A stretch of 64,000 nucleotides of DNA from Cupriavidus agavae. Its GTDB lineage: Bacteria > Pseudomonadota > Gammaproteobacteria > Burkholderiales > Burkholderiaceae. The stretch covers positions 620,001 through 684,000 of the forward strand of contig NZ_SGXM01000001.1 of the NCBI RefSeq assembly GCF_004217045.1. Direction: 5' to 3'. Shown piece after piece: positions 1 through 12,077 of this stretch (the first letter of the stretch is position 1; the number at the start of each line of letters is the position of its first letter). Below the pieces are notes generated by a model. That model searched no databases. It worked only from the letters and a program-made list of their open reading frames with translations, and had not been told where the DNA came from. The translations under genes and the position numbers were made by a program.

Positions 1-162
1 TGGGGTTATCTGCATCACTTCTGCGCCGGCATCCGCTTCCTGCTGCTCGACGTGCACGTTGGCGTGGCCAAGCCCGCCTCCGCCGCTTCGGCCAAGGCCG
101 TGCTGGTCGTCAGCCTGCTGCTCACCCTGGTGTTCGGGCTGAAGCTGTACGGCCTGTTCTGA
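1..162 (+). CDS. sdhC: Succinate dehydrogenase cytochrome b556 subunit, 3' part only
   Basis: The left edge of the window cuts this gene; 53 C-terminal codons remain, read in frame 1 and ending in TGA at 160-162. The visible stretch begins with a WGYLHHFCAGIRFLLLD segment, which matches the conserved HHxxxGIRxLxxD region of SdhC that lies near the heme and quinone site. It is followed by one hydrophobic membrane segment (about residues 34-53 of the fragment). SdhC and SdhD together anchor the succinate dehydrogenase catalytic dimer in the inner membrane and pass electrons to ubiquinone. The gene lies 11 bases upstream of sdhD in the standard sdhCDAB order, which supports the call. Confidence 0.93.
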   Translation, partial: WGYLHHFCAGIRFLLLDVHVGVAKPASAASAKAVLVVSLLLTLVFGLKLYGLF

Positions 163-173
163 GGAGAGTGAAG

Positions 174-539
174 GTGGCAAACAATAATATCGGTCCCAAG
201 CGTCTTGTCGTCGGTGCGCACTACGGTCTCAAGGACTGGCTCGCGCAGCGCGTTACCGCAGTCATCATGGTGGTGTTCACCGTGGTGCTCGCCGGGGTGT
301 ATCTCGCCTTCGGCAATCCTTCGTACGAAGGCTGGTCGGGTCTCTTCGCCAACCAATGGATGAAGCTCCTGACGTTCCTGACCATCCTGTCGCTGCTGTA
401 CCACGCCTGGATCGGCGTGCGCGACATCTGGATGGACTATGTGAAGCCGATGGCCGTGCGCCTTCTGCTGCAAGTACTTACGATTCTGTGGCTCGTCGGT
501 TGCGCGGGCTACGCTGCTCAGATTCTCTGGAGGGTGTAA
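174..539 (+). CDS. sdhD: Succinate dehydrogenase membrane anchor subunit
   Basis: A 121-residue integral membrane protein with three hydrophobic segments (about residues 28-46, 63-82 and 95-117). It carries His77 in a YHAWIGVRDIWMDY segment, matching the heme-ligand His and the D-Y pair (88-89) that SdhD uses near the quinone site. It anchors SdhAB to the inner membrane with SdhC. A GTG at 168 would add two residues, but it sits directly against the GAGGAG ribosome site at 161-166. The GTG at 174 has normal spacing, so I chose it. The stop is 3 bases from sdhA, consistent with one sdhCDAB transcript. Confidence 0.93.
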   Translation: MANNNIGPKRLVVGAHYGLKDWLAQRVTAVIMVVFTVVLAGVYLAFGNPSYEGWSGLFANQWMKLLTFLTILSLLYHAWIGVRDIWMDYVKPMAVRLLLQVLTILWLVGCAGYAAQILWRV

Positions 540-542
540 TAA

Positions 543-2321
543 ATGGTCGCAGTCAAGACTGGATTGCCGCGTCGCAAATTTGACGTGGTCATCGTCGGGG
601 CGGGCGGCGCCGGGATGCGCGCATCCCTCCAGCTCGCGGAAGCCGGCCTGAACGTGGCCGTGCTGTCGAAGGTTTTCCCGACCCGCTCGCACACCGTTGC
701 GGCGCAGGGCGGCATCGGTGCCTCGCTCGGCAACATGAGCGAGGACAACTGGCACTATCACTTCTACGACACCATCAAGGGCTCTGATTGGCTGGGTGAC
801 CAGGACGCCATCGAGTTCATGTGCCGTGAAGCCCCGAAGGTCGTGTACGAGCTCGAACACTTCGGCATGCCGTTCGACCGTAACGCCGACGGCACGATCT
901 ACCAGCGCCCGTTCGGTGGCCACACCGCCAACTACGGCGAAAAGCCGGTGCAGCGCGCCTGCGCGGCAGCCGACCGTACCGGCCACGCCCTGTTGCATAC
1001 GCTGTACCAGCGCAATGTGCGCGCAAAGACGCATTTCTTCGTCGAGTGGATGGCACTGGACCTGATCCGCGACGAGGAAGGCGACGTGCTGGGCGTGACC
1101 GCGCTGGAAATGGAAACCGGCGAGGTCTACATCCTCGAAGCCAAGACCACGCTGTTCGCCACGGGCGGCGCGGGCCGGATCTACGCCGCTTCCACCAACG
1201 CCTTCATCAACACCGGTGACGGCCTGGGCATGGCGGCGCGCGCCGGCGTGCCGCTGGAAGACATGGAATTCTGGCAGTTCCACCCGACCGGCGTGGCCGG
1301 CGCGGGCGTGCTGATCACGGAAGGCGTGCGTGGCGAGGGCGGCATCCTGCGTAACAAGGATGGCGAGCGCTTCATGGAGCGCTATGCCCCGACGCTGAAG
1401 GATCTGGCGCCGCGTGACTTCGTGTCGCGCTCGATGGACCAGGAAATCAAGGAAGGCCGTGGTTGCGGCCCGAACGGCGACTACGTGCTGCTCGACCTGA
1501 CCCACGTCGGTGCCGAGACCATCATGAAGCGCCTGCCGTCGATCCGCGAAATCGGCATGAAGTTCGCCAACGTCGACGCGATCAAGGAGCCGATCCCGGT
1601 CGTGCCGACCATCCACTACCAGATGGGTGGCATTCCGACGAACTTCCACGGCCAGGTCGTGGTGCCGAAGAACGGCAACCCGAACGAAGTGGTCAACGGC
1701 TTCTACGCGATCGGCGAATGCTCCTGCGTGTCGGTGCACGGCGCCAACCGCCTGGGCACGAACTCGCTGCTGGACCTCGTGGTGTTCGGCCGTGCCGCCG
1801 GCAACCACATCGTCGCCAACGCGTCGAAGCAGAAGGAACACAAGCCGCTGCCGGCCGATGCCGCCGACCGCGCCATGGCCCGTCTGGCCAAGCTGCAGGC
1901 AACGACCTCGGGCGAATACACCCAGGACGTGGCCAACGACATCCGCCGCAACATGCAGTCGCATGCCGGCGTGTTCCGTACGCAGAAGCTGATGGACGAA
2001 GGCGTCGAGCGCATCCTGGAAGTGGCGGAGCGTGCCGACAACATCCACCTGAAGGACAAGTCCAAGGTCTTCAACACCGCGCTGGTGGAAGCCCTGGAAG
2101 TGGCCAACCTGGTGGAAGTGGCCAAGGCCACGATGATTTCGGCCGCAGCCCGCAAGGAATCGCGCGGTGCCCACGCGCACAGCGACTTCCCGAACCGCGA
2201 CGACGACAACTGGCTCAAGCACACGCTGTTCTACAGCGAAGGCAACCGCCTCGACTACAAGCCGGTCAAGATGCAGCCGCTGACGGTGGAATCGGTTCCG
2301 CCCAAGGCCCGTACGTTCTAA
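543..2321 (+). CDS. sdhA: Succinate dehydrogenase flavoprotein subunit
   Basis: A 592-residue flavoprotein that oxidises succinate to fumarate in the TCA cycle. The FAD-binding fold opens at about residue 11 with VVIVGAGGAGMRASLQL. The RSHTVAAQGG segment (about 50-59) holds the histidine that is covalently flavinylated in this family. Substrate-site elements follow: a HPTG motif near residue 247, an EGVRGEGG segment, and SVHGANRLGTNSLLDLVVFG near residue 395. The length matches bacterial SdhA (about 590). It sits between sdhD and sdhB. Flavinylation is expected to need SdhE, which is encoded 0.9 kb downstream. Confidence 0.98.
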   Translation: MVAVKTGLPRRKFDVVIVGAGGAGMRASLQLAEAGLNVAVLSKVFPTRSHTVAAQGGIGASLGNMSEDNWHYHFYDTIKGSDWLGDQDAIEFMCREAPKVVYELEHFGMPFDRNADGTIYQRPFGGHTANYGEKPVQRACAAADRTGHALLHTLYQRNVRAKTHFFVEWMALDLIRDEEGDVLGVTALEMETGEVYILEAKTTLFATGGAGRIYAASTNAFINTGDGLGMAARAGVPLEDMEFWQFHPTGVAGAGVLITEGVRGEGGILRNKDGERFMERYAPTLKDLAPRDFVSRSMDQEIKEGRGCGPNGDYVLLDLTHVGAETIMKRLPSIREIGMKFANVDAIKEPIPVVPTIHYQMGGIPTNFHGQVVVPKNGNPNEVVNGFYAIGECSCVSVHGANRLGTNSLLDLVVFGRAAGNHIVANASKQKEHKPLPADAADRAMARLAKLQATTSGEYTQDVANDIRRNMQSHAGVFRTQKLMDEGVERILEVAERADNIHLKDKSKVFNTALVEALEVANLVEVAKATMISAAARKESRGAHAHSDFPNRDDDNWLKHTLFYSEGNRLDYKPVKMQPLTVESVPPKARTF

Positions 2322-2354
2322 GCGGCCATCGTAGAGAAAACAGGACCCACAGAA

Positions 2355-3056
2355 ATGAAGCGTATTTTCGAAGTCTACCGCTACGATCCGGACAAGGACG
2401 CCGCACCCCGCATGCAGACCTACGAGGTGGAACTCGACGGTCACGAGCGCATGCTGCTGGACGCACTGGTCAAGCTGAAGAAGCTCGACGAGACGATCTC
2501 GTTCCGCCGGTCGTGCCGCGAAGGCGTGTGCGGCTCGGACGCGATGAACATCAACGGCAAGAACGGCCTGGCCTGCCTGACGAACATGCGCGAGCTGCCC
2601 GAGCGCATCGTGCTGCGTCCGCTGCCCGGCCTGCCGGTGGTGCGCGACCTGATCGTCGACATGACGAACTTCTTCAAGCAGTACAACTCGATCAAGCCAT
2701 TCCTGATCAACGACGAGCCGCCGCCCGAGAAGGAGCGTCTGCAGTCGCCGCAGGAGCGTGACGAGCTGGACGGCCTGTACGAGTGCATCCTGTGCGCCAG
2801 CTGCTCCACGTCGTGCCCGTCGTTCTGGTGGAACCCGGACAAGTTCGTCGGCCCCGCCGGCCTGCTGCAGGCTTACCGCTTCATCGCGGACAGCCGCGAC
2901 CAGGCCACCAGCGAGCGTCTGGACAACCTGAACGACCCGTACCGCCTGTTCCGCTGCCACAGCATCATGAACTGCGTCGACGTGTGCCCGAAGGGTCTCA
3001 ATCCGACGAAGGCGATTGGCAAGATCAAGGAATTGATGGTTCGCCGCGCTGTTTAA
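2355..3056 (+). CDS. sdhB: Succinate dehydrogenase iron-sulfur subunit
   Basis: A 233-residue protein carrying the three iron-sulfur clusters that connect SdhA to the quinone site. The 2Fe-2S ligands lie in SCREGVCGSDAM plus a later Cys (about residues 53-74). The 4Fe-4S ligands lie in CILCASCSTSCP (about 144-155), and the 3Fe-4S set in CHSIMNCVDVCP (about 201-212). The length equals that of typical proteobacterial SdhB. It follows sdhA after 33 bases. A long hairpin begins just after the stop (3068-3113), before sdhE. Confidence 0.98.
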   Translation: MKRIFEVYRYDPDKDAAPRMQTYEVELDGHERMLLDALVKLKKLDETISFRRSCREGVCGSDAMNINGKNGLACLTNMRELPERIVLRPLPGLPVVRDLIVDMTNFFKQYNSIKPFLINDEPPPEKERLQSPQERDELDGLYECILCASCSTSCPSFWWNPDKFVGPAGLLQAYRFIADSRDQATSERLDNLNDPYRLFRCHSIMNCVDVCPKGLNPTKAIGKIKELMVRRAV

Positions 3057-3067
3057 TCGGCCGGTAT

Positions 3068-3113
3068 AAACTGCCTGATGCGTCCGGGAAGCAACTGGAC
3101 AGTCAGGCAGTTT
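3068..3113 (+). other. Long mRNA hairpin after sdhB
   Basis: An 11-base perfect inverted repeat (AAACTGCCTGA at 3068-3078 pairs with TCAGGCAGTTT at 3103-3113) encloses a smaller inner pair (GTCC/GGAC at 3082-3085 and 3097-3100). Only three T residues follow, so it is not a textbook intrinsic terminator. It may partly terminate transcription or protect the 3' end of the sdhCDAB message ahead of sdhE and gltA. Confidence 0.5.
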
Positions 3114-3115
3114 GA

Positions 3116-3145
3116 AGTTGATCGTAGTTGATAGCAGTTGATGTA
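3116..3145 (+). repeat. Three AGTTGAT direct repeats with 10-base period
   Basis: The heptamer AGTTGAT occurs at 3116-3122, 3126-3132 and 3136-3142, so the start of each copy is exactly 10 bases from the last. Three identical sites one helical turn apart would face the same side of the DNA, a layout seen in operators for regulators that bind cooperatively. The repeats lie in the sdhB-sdhE gap, about 70 bases before the preferred sdhE start. A chance tandem duplication of a 10-base unit is the alternative. Confidence 0.5.
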
Positions 3146-3206
3146 AGCGGCGTGTCAGCCCGATGCAGTATTCAGTCGGGTGGCACGCCGGCCAATGAAG
3201 GCTGAC

Positions 3207-3488
3207 ATGAGTCTTTCCACCACTTTCTCCCATCAGGCCGATCCGCACAAGCGTGCCCGTCTTCGCTGGCGCGCCCGCCGCGGCCTCCTGGAGAACGACA
3301 TCATCGTCGAACGTTTCTTCAACCGTTACGAGGAGAGCCTGTCCGATGAGGACGTGGCATCGCTGGGCGAGCTGTTCGAGCTCAGCGACAACGAGTTGAT
3401 GGACCTGCTGCTTGTCCGCAAGGAGCTGGACGGTGAGCTCGACACGCCCCCGATGCAACGGGTACTCAGCCTGCTGCGTTCGGTCTGA
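3207..3488 (+). CDS. sdhE: FAD assembly factor SdhE (succinate dehydrogenase flavinylation factor)
   Basis: A 93-residue acidic protein of the SdhE/YgfY/Sdh5 family (older name DUF339), a soluble chaperone that promotes covalent attachment of FAD to SdhA. The family signature is clear near the N-terminus: RARLRWRARRGLLENDIIVE, containing the RGxxE-type motif important for SdhE function, then FLEDxxL-like acidic helices with LSDEDVASLGELFEL. GTG 3180 and ATG 3195 are possible longer starts, but GAAGG at 3197-3201 is well spaced (5 bases) only for ATG 3207. It sits between sdhB and gltA, as is common in beta- and gammaproteobacteria. Confidence 0.93.
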   Translation: MSLSTTFSHQADPHKRARLRWRARRGLLENDIIVERFFNRYEESLSDEDVASLGELFELSDNELMDLLLVRKELDGELDTPPMQRVLSLLRSV

Positions 3489-3530
3489 GTTTGGTCAACA
3501 ACATTATTCACAGTATTTGAAGGAACCGAC

Positions 3531-4832
3531 ATGACGCCGTCCGATGTGAAAGCCACGCTATCGTTTTCCGATGGTTCCCCCAGCGTTGAGCTGCCGATCT
3601 ACAAGGGCACCGTTGGCCCCGACGTGATCGACATTCGCAAGCTGTACGGACAAACCGGCAAGTTCACCTATGACCCGGGGTTCATGTCGACTGCTTCGTG
3701 CAACTCGAAGATCACTTATATCGACGGTGACAAGGGCGAGCTGCTGTACCGCGGCTACCCGATCGAGCAACTGGCGCAGAAGTGCGACCACCTGGAGACC
3801 TGCTACCTGCTGCTGAAGGGCGAACTGCCCAACGCCAAGCAGAAGGAAGAGTTCGTGGGCTCGGTGATGAACCACACGATGGTTCACGAGCAACTGCAGT
3901 TCTTCATGCGCGGTTTCCGCCGCGATGCCCACCCGATGGCCGTGCTGACGGGCCTGGTGGGTGCCATGAGCGCGTTCTACCACGACGCGATGGACATCGA
4001 CGATCCGCACCAGCGCGAGATCTCGGCCATCCGCCTGATCGCCAAGATGCCGACCCTGGTCGCCATGGCGTACAAGTACAACATCGGCCAGCCGTACATC
4101 TACCCGCAGAACGACCTGTCCTACTCGGGCAACTTCATGCGCATGATGTTCGGCACGCCGTGCGCCCCGTACACCGTCAACCCGGTGCTGGAGCGTGCGC
4201 TGGACCGCATCTTCATCCTGCACGCCGACCACGAGCAGAACGCGTCGACCTCGACCGTGCGCCTGGCCGGTTCGTCGGGCACGAACCCGTTCGCCGCCAT
4301 CGCCGCCGGCGTGGCCTGCCTGTGGGGTCCGGCCCACGGCGGCGCGAACGAAGCCGCGCTGAAGATGCTGGAAGAAATCGGCAGCGTCGACAACATCAAC
4401 GAGTTCATCAAGCAGGTGAAGGACAAGAACTCGGGCGTGCGCCTGATGGGCTTTGGCCACCGCGTGTACAAGAACTACGACCCGCGCGCCAAGCTGATGC
4501 GCGAAACCTGCCATGAAGTGCTGAACGAACTGGGCCTGCACAACGACCCGCTGTTCAAGCTCGCCATGGAACTGGAAAAGATCGCGCTGGAAGACGAGTA
4601 CTTCGTCAGCCGCAAGCTGTACCCGAACGTGGACTTCTACTCGGGTATCGTGCAGCGCGCGCTGGGCATCCCGACCTCGCTGTTCACCTGCATCTTCGCC
4701 CTGGCACGTACGCCGGGCTGGATCTCGCAGTGGGAAGAGATGATCACCGATCCGGAATACAAGATCGGCCGCCCGCGCCAGCTGTTCAACGGCAACGCCG
4801 CCCGCGACGTGCCGGACATGGCCAAGCGCTGA
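3531..4832 (+). CDS. gltA: Citrate synthase (type II, hexameric class)
   Basis: A 433-residue enzyme that condenses acetyl-CoA and oxaloacetate to citrate. The active-site regions are visible: [19 protein letters not shown] with a catalytic region His (about residue 226), [12 protein letters not shown] with the oxaloacetate-binding His (about 265), [15 protein letters not shown] (about 305) and the catalytic Asp region NVDFYSG (about 363). The N-terminal beta-rich extension and a length near 430 match the Gram-negative NADH-regulated class. AAGGAA lies 6 bases ahead of ATG 3531. A strong terminator follows at 4861-4888, closing the TCA-cycle block. Confidence 0.98.
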   Translation: MTPSDVKATLSFSDGSPSVELPIYKGTVGPDVIDIRKLYGQTGKFTYDPGFMSTASCNSKITYIDGDKGELLYRGYPIEQLAQKCDHLETCYLLLKGELPNAKQKEEFVGSVMNHTMVHEQLQFFMRGFRRDAHPMAVLTGLVGAMSAFYHDAMDIDDPHQREISAIRLIAKMPTLVAMAYKYNIGQPYIYPQNDLSYSGNFMRMMFGTPCAPYTVNPVLERALDRIFILHADHEQNASTSTVRLAGSSGTNPFAAIAAGVACLWGPAHGGANEAALKMLEEIGSVDNINEFIKQVKDKNSGVRLMGFGHRVYKNYDPRAKLMRETCHEVLNELGLHNDPLFKLAMELEKIALEDEYFVSRKLYPNVDFYSGIVQRALGIPTSLFTCIFALARTPGWISQWEEMITDPEYKIGRPRQLFNGNAARDVPDMAKR

Positions 4833-4860
4833 TCTGGCTGCTGGACTGCCGCAGAAAAGG

Positions 4861-4888
4861 ACGCCCCGGGAGACCGGGGCGTTTTTTT
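4861..4888 (+). terminator. Rho-independent terminator of gltA
   Basis: A perfect 9-base GC-rich stem (4861-4869 pairs with 4874-4882) with a GAGA tetraloop is followed by a run of seven T (4882-4888). It lies 28 bases after the gltA stop codon. Confidence 0.93.
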
Positions 4889-5368
4889 ATTGCCTCCGGC
4901 CATGGAGCGGGAGCAACCGGGCACTATGCACCGGTGTTGGGAAAGTGGGTTTTCAGGACGCTTCGTGCCCTTGTGCGGTTGCAACATGCGACAAAAATTG
5001 TCGGATTTCCGCCAAAACCGCTTAACTTCGCTCTGCCGGGTTGCAACTTTCGCCCTATAATGCCCGCTGCTTTGCCGACCGGCAGCCGGGCCACCCTTCC
5101 GGCGCGTCAGGATCGGGGAAGCGGGGCAGGCGAAGCGCTTGCGCAATAGAGAACGCATCAACGTTGTCTTTCCGAACTTACGGCGCACGCCGCATCCCAC
5201 GGGGATGGCGCGCGCCGGCACGCGCCGGGCCCCGCATTGCTTCACGTCTTCACCGCAGGCCCGACTTCCGCTTTGGGCCGTTCAAGTCTCTTTTTGCGGG
5301 TGCTGTTCGATTGCGCCGGTCATGCCGACTCTGCCCGGAATGACCCATACATAATCGAGGAGCTCCTG
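4889..5368. other. Intergenic region gltA to livK, long leader candidate
   Basis: This 480-base stretch holds no convincing gene; the short open frames lack a ribosome site and protein-like composition. Its one clear element is a perfect TATAAT at 5056-5061. No good -35 box lies 16-18 bases upstream (CTGCCG in that place), so the promoter call is tentative. If it is used, livK has a 5' leader of about 300 bases, GC-rich and able to fold, for example around 5210-5235. Confidence 0.4.
5056..5061 (+). promoter_or_regulatory. Possible -10 box for the liv operon
   Basis: TATAAT, identical to the sigma-70 consensus, in otherwise GC-rich DNA and about 310 bases before livK. A matching -35 element is not evident, so this is a weak promoter prediction. 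Confidence 0.3.
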
Positions 5369-6496
5369 ATGACGTTGTCCCGTCTCACGTCCACTGCCAT
5401 GGCCGCCGTGCTTGCCACTGCCGGCCTCGCCGCCTTCACCTCGGCCAACGCCGAAACCGTCAAGATCGGCATCGCCGGCCCCATGAGCGGCTCGGTTGCC
5501 CAGTACGGCGACATGGTCAAGGCTGGTGCCCTGACCGCCATCGAACAGATCAACGCCGCAGGTGGCGCCAACGGCAACAAGCTCGAAGCCGTGCTGCTGG
5601 ACGATGCCTGCGAGCCGAAGCAGGCCGTGGCCGTGGCCAACAAGGTCGTCAGCCAGGGCATCCACTACGTGATCGGCCATGTCTGCTCGGGCTCGACGAT
5701 TCCGGCATCGGATATCTACGAAAACGAAGGCATCGTGATGGTCACGCCGTCGGCCACCGCGCCGCAGCTGACCGAGACGAAGAAGCGCAACTTCATCTTC
5801 CGCACGATCGGCCGCGACGACCAGCAAGGCCCGGCCGCCGCCCAGTACATCATCAACAAGGTCAAGCCGAAGAAGGTTGCCGTGCTGCACGACAAGCAGT
5901 CGTACGGCCAGGGCATTGCCAGCTCGGTCAAGAAGGACCTCGAAGCCGCCAAGATTCCGGTGGCCGTGTTCGAAGGCATCAACGCCGGCGATTCCGACTA
6001 CTCGGCCGTGATCACCAAGCTGAAGTCGCAGGGCGTGGACTTCGTCTACTTCGGCGGCTACCACCCCGAAATGGGCCTGCTGCTGCGCCAGGCGCGCGAG
6101 CAGGGCGTCAAGGCCACGTTCATGGGCCCTGAAGGCGTGGGCAACAAGGACGTGACTGCGATTGCCGGCCCGGCTTCGGAAGGCATGCTCGTGACGCTGC
6201 CGGCCGACTTCTCGGCCGATCCGGCCAACGCCGCGCTGGTGAAGGCGTTTGCCGACAAGAAGCGCGACGCCAACGGCCCGTTCCAGATGCCTGCCTACGC
6301 GGCCGTGAAGATCATCGGCGACGCCATTGCCGGCGCCAAGAGCACGGACCCGACCAAGGTGGCCGCGTACATGCACAAGAACGCGTTCAACACGCCGATC
6401 GGCAAGGTCGAATACGACGCCAAGGGCGACCTGAAGTCGTTCAAGTTCGTCGTCTATACGTGGCACAAGGACGCCACGAAGACCGCCGCCAACTAA
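5369..6496 (+). CDS. livK: Branched-chain amino acid ABC transporter, substrate-binding protein
   Basis: A 375-residue periplasmic binding protein. A signal peptide is visible at residues 1-28 (hydrophobic core AMAAVLATAGLAAF, cleavage after SANA), followed by ETVKIGIAGPMSGSVAQYG, the typical start of the mature LivJ/LivK fold. GAGGAG at 5357-5362 lies 6 bases before ATG 5369; the open frame extends further upstream but without a ribosome site. It should bind leucine/isoleucine/valine and deliver them to LivHM. The exact ligand cannot be told from sequence, because this family also includes binders of other amino acids and amides. A terminator follows at 6516-6551, which probably makes this gene more abundant than the distal transporter genes. 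Confidence 0.93.
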   Translation: MTLSRLTSTAMAAVLATAGLAAFTSANAETVKIGIAGPMSGSVAQYGDMVKAGALTAIEQINAAGGANGNKLEAVLLDDACEPKQAVAVANKVVSQGIHYVIGHVCSGSTIPASDIYENEGIVMVTPSATAPQLTETKKRNFIFRTIGRDDQQGPAAAQYIINKVKPKKVAVLHDKQSYGQGIASSVKKDLEAAKIPVAVFEGINAGDSDYSAVITKLKSQGVDFVYFGGYHPEMGLLLRQAREQGVKATFMGPEGVGNKDVTAIAGPASEGMLVTLPADFSADPANAALVKAFADKKRDANGPFQMPAYAAVKIIGDAIAGAKSTDPTKVAAYMHKNAFNTPIGKVEYDAKGDLKSFKFVVYTWHKDATKTAAN

Positions 6497-6515
6497 ACCC
6501 GGCGCCATCCTGGCG

Positions 6516-6551
6516 AAACGCCCCGCGGCCAACCGGCGCGCGGGGCGTTTT
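6516..6551 (+). terminator. Terminator between livK and livH
   Basis: A 12-base perfect stem (6516-6527 pairs with 6539-6550) with an 11-base loop is followed by TTTT (6548-6551). In liv operons such a hairpin after the binding-protein gene is thought to allow excess binding protein by partial read-through; that role here is inferred. Confidence 0.8.
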
Positions 6552-6634
6552 GGTATCGGTTCGATGTCGATGAAGCGTCACATGACGACGCACGGCATCG
6601 CGCATCGGACTCTCCGATCCACAAGGTCCCCCGC

Positions 6635-7561
<927 letters not shown>

Positions 7562-7570
7562 GGGGGCCCC

Positions 7571-8820
<1,250 letters not shown>

Positions 8821-8824
<4 letters not shown>

Positions 8825-9587
8825 GCGCTGAAATGCTGAAAGTATCCGGCCTGCAGATGCGCTTCGGCGGCCTGCTGGCCGTGGACGGCATCGAGTTCGA
8901 TGTCCGCCGCGACGAGGTCTTCGCCATCATCGGCCCGAACGGCGCCGGCAAGACCACTGTGTTCAACTGCGTGGGCGGCTTCTACAAGCCCACGGCCGGC
9001 GAGGTCATGCTCGACGGCCATTCCATCGCCCGCCAGCCCAGCCACGTGGTGGCGCGCCACGGCCTGGTCCGCACGTTCCAGAATATCCGCCTGTTCCGGC
9101 AACTGACCGTGGTGGAGAACCTGATGGTCGCCCAGCACCGGCAGGTCAAGGCCGGCCTGCTGCACGGGCTGCTGGCCACGCCGGCCTACCGCCGCGCCGA
9201 GCGCGAGGCGCTGGGCCGGGCGGCCGAATGGCTCGAACGGATGGGGCTGACCAGCGTGGCCAACCGCGAGGCGGGCACGCTGTCATACGGCCACCAGCGC
9301 CGGCTGGAGATCGCGCGTTGCATGATCACCCAGCCGCGCCTGCTGATGCTCGACGAGCCCGCCGCCGGCCTGAACCCGCAGGAGAAGATCGAACTGCAAC
9401 AATTGATCGACAGTCTGCGCCGCGAGTTCAACATCTCGGTGCTGCTGATCGAGCACGACATGAGCCTGGTGATGGGCGTCTCGGACCGCATCCTGGTCAT
9501 GGAGCACGGCAAGCCGATCATGATCGGCAAGCCCGACGAAGTGCGCAACGACCCGCGCGTGATCAAGGCCTACCTGGGAGAGGACTG

Positions 9588-9588
<1 letters not shown>
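8821..9588 (+). CDS. livG: Branched-chain amino acid ABC transporter ATPase LivG
   Basis: A 255-residue ABC ATPase. Walker A is GPNGAGKTT (about residue 39), the signature region is [13 protein letters not shown] (about 157) and Walker B is [15 protein letters not shown] (about 176), with a switch His in [11 protein letters not shown]. The [14 protein letters not shown] element is typical of LivG. I chose ATG 8821, which overlaps the livM stop; an in-frame ATG at 8767 lies inside livM and has no ribosome site. Its TGA overlaps the livF ATG. Confidence 0.96.
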
Positions 9589-10289
<701 letters not shown>

Positions 10290-10614
10290 AGTCCAGATGG
10301 GTTCTCCCCTCTCCCACGTTGCGGAAGAGGGGAGCAACCCGAAGCCGGCGCCTCCCCACCACCCCCCTTCGCCATCCACGAAATCCCCCTTTCGCCAATG
10401 ACCGCCGCCCGGGTGGTCTGGCCGGCCCGTCGGCGGCTGGCGCACATGGCATAATCGCTTGCGATGTCAAGCAATTACCGGTCCAGCCGGAATGGCAGCA
10501 GAATAGCTGCCGGACCCGCCCACGGCGCGACGGCATCCGGATAACAAATTCCCCTGCAAACCAACGCGCGGACATGGCTGATCGTTACCGGTCGGACATT
10601 CTGCCCCCCGCATC
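10290..10614. other. Intergenic region livF to leuC
   Basis: Non-coding stretch of 325 bases. It contains one member of the dispersed CCCCTCTCCC inverted-repeat family (10304-10334) and a CATAAT at 10450-10455 that could be a -10 box for leuC, though without a good -35. I see no leucine leader peptide here. Nothing else is recognisable. Confidence 0.5.
10304..10334. repeat. Dispersed inverted repeat, copy 1
   Basis: CTCCCCTCT (10304-10312) pairs with AGAGGGGAG (10326-10334). The same element type recurs at 13991-14026, 14083-14109 and 30104-30130, always between genes, and resembles the extragenic palindromes common in Ralstonia and Cupriavidus genomes. No T run follows, so it is not an obvious terminator. 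Confidence 0.6.
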
Positions 10615-12024
10615 ATGGCCAAGACGCTTTACGACAAACTCTGGGATGACCACACCGTCCACGTCGAGGAAGACGGCACCACGCTGCTCTACATCGATCG
10701 CCACCTGCTGCACGAAGTCACGAGCCCGCAGGCGTTCGAGGGACTGAAGCTGGCGGAGCGTCCGGTATGGCGCATCAGCGCGAACCTGGCCGTGTCGGAC
10801 CACAACGTGCCGACCACCGACCGCACGCATGGCATTGCCGACCCGATCTCGAAGCTGCAGGTCGATACGCTCGACACCAACTGCGACGCCTTCGGCATCA
10901 CCCAGTTCAAGATGAACGATCACCGCCAGGGCATCGTGCACGTGATCGGGCCGGAGCAGGGCGCCACGCTGCCCGGCATGACCGTGGTCTGCGGTGATTC
11001 GCACACCAGCACGCATGGCGCGTTCGGCGCACTGGCGCACGGCATCGGCACGTCCGAGGTGGAGCACGTGCTGGCCACGCAGACGCTGCTGGGCAAGAAG
11101 GCAAAGAACATGCTGATCCGCGTGGAAGGCAAGCTGCCGCGCGGCTGCACCGCCAAGGACATCGTGCTGGCCATCATCGGCAAGATCGGCACGGCCGGCG
11201 GCACGGGCTACACGATGGAATTCGCCGGCTCGGCCATCCGCGAACTGACGATGGAAGGCCGCATGACGGTCTGCAACATGGCGATCGAAGCCGGCGCGCG
11301 CGCGGGGCTGGTGGCCGTGGACGACGTCACGCTCGAATACGTCAAGGGCCGCCCCTACGCGCCGCAGGGCGTGGAGTGGGAGCAGGCCGTGGGCTACTGG
11401 CGCACGCTGCATTCCGACGCCGGCGCCCACTTCGACAAGGTGGTGGAGCTGCGCGCCGAGGACATCCAGCCGCAGGTCACCTGGGGCACCTCGCCCGAGA
11501 TGGTGGTCAGCATCCAGGACCGCGTGCCGGACCCCGAGAAGGAAAAGGATCCGAACAAGCGCAACGCCATGGAGCGCGCGCTGGAGTACATGAACCTGCA
11601 GCCGAACGTGCCGATGGAATCGATCAGCATCGACAAGGTCTTCATTGGTTCGTGCACCAACAGCCGTATCGAGGACATGCGCGCCGCCGCGTGGGTCGTG
11701 CAGAAGCTGGGCCGCAAGGTGGCCGGCAACGTGAAGCTGGCGATGGTGGTGCCGGGTTCGGGCCTGGTCAAGGAACAGGCCGAGCGCGAGGGGCTGGACA
11801 AGGTCTTCAAGGCCGCCGGCTTCGAATGGCGCGAGCCGGGCTGCTCGATGTGCCTGGCGATGAACGCCGACCGGCTGGAGCCGGGCGAACGCTGCGCGTC
11901 CACGTCGAATCGCAATTTCGAGGGCCGTCAGGGCGCCGGTGGCCGTACGCACCTGGTGAGCCCGGCCATGGCCGCCGCCGCCGCCATCGAGGGGCATTTC
12001 GTCGATATCCGCAAGCTCGGCTGA
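10615..12024 (+). CDS. leuC: 3-isopropylmalate dehydratase large subunit
   Basis: A 469-residue aconitase-family protein that, with LeuD, isomerises 2-isopropylmalate to 3-isopropylmalate in leucine synthesis. The 4Fe-4S ligand cysteines are visible in [17 protein letters not shown] (about residue 347) and [13 protein letters not shown] (about 407-414). Early aconitase motifs [13 protein letters not shown] and [20 protein letters not shown] are present. The length matches proteobacterial LeuC (about 466-470). The small and large subunit genes are separated by a lipoprotein gene at 12078. Confidence 0.98.
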   Translation: MAKTLYDKLWDDHTVHVEEDGTTLLYIDRHLLHEVTSPQAFEGLKLAERPVWRISANLAVSDHNVPTTDRTHGIADPISKLQVDTLDTNCDAFGITQFKMNDHRQGIVHVIGPEQGATLPGMTVVCGDSHTSTHGAFGALAHGIGTSEVEHVLATQTLLGKKAKNMLIRVEGKLPRGCTAKDIVLAIIGKIGTAGGTGYTMEFAGSAIRELTMEGRMTVCNMAIEAGARAGLVAVDDVTLEYVKGRPYAPQGVEWEQAVGYWRTLHSDAGAHFDKVVELRAEDIQPQVTWGTSPEMVVSIQDRVPDPEKEKDPNKRNAMERALEYMNLQPNVPMESISIDKVFIGSCTNSRIEDMRAAAWVVQKLGRKVAGNVKLAMVVPGSGLVKEQAEREGLDKVFKAAGFEWREPGCSMCLAMNADRLEPGERCASTSNRNFEGRQGAGGRTHLVSPAMAAAAAIEGHFVDIRKLG

Positions 12025-12077
12025 GCCGGGCAGGGTCAGGTCGTACCGTTCCACACATCTTTTCGAATAGAGAAAAC

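Noticed and set aside
15..3458. A 1147-codon open frame on the - strand across sdh genes
   Set aside because: It is fully antisense to sdhD, sdhA, sdhB and sdhE, which have clear motifs. Such frames arise because GC-rich codons seldom make stops on the other strand.
10290..10614. A leucine leader peptide before leuC
   Set aside because: I looked for a short frame with a run of Leu codons and found none.
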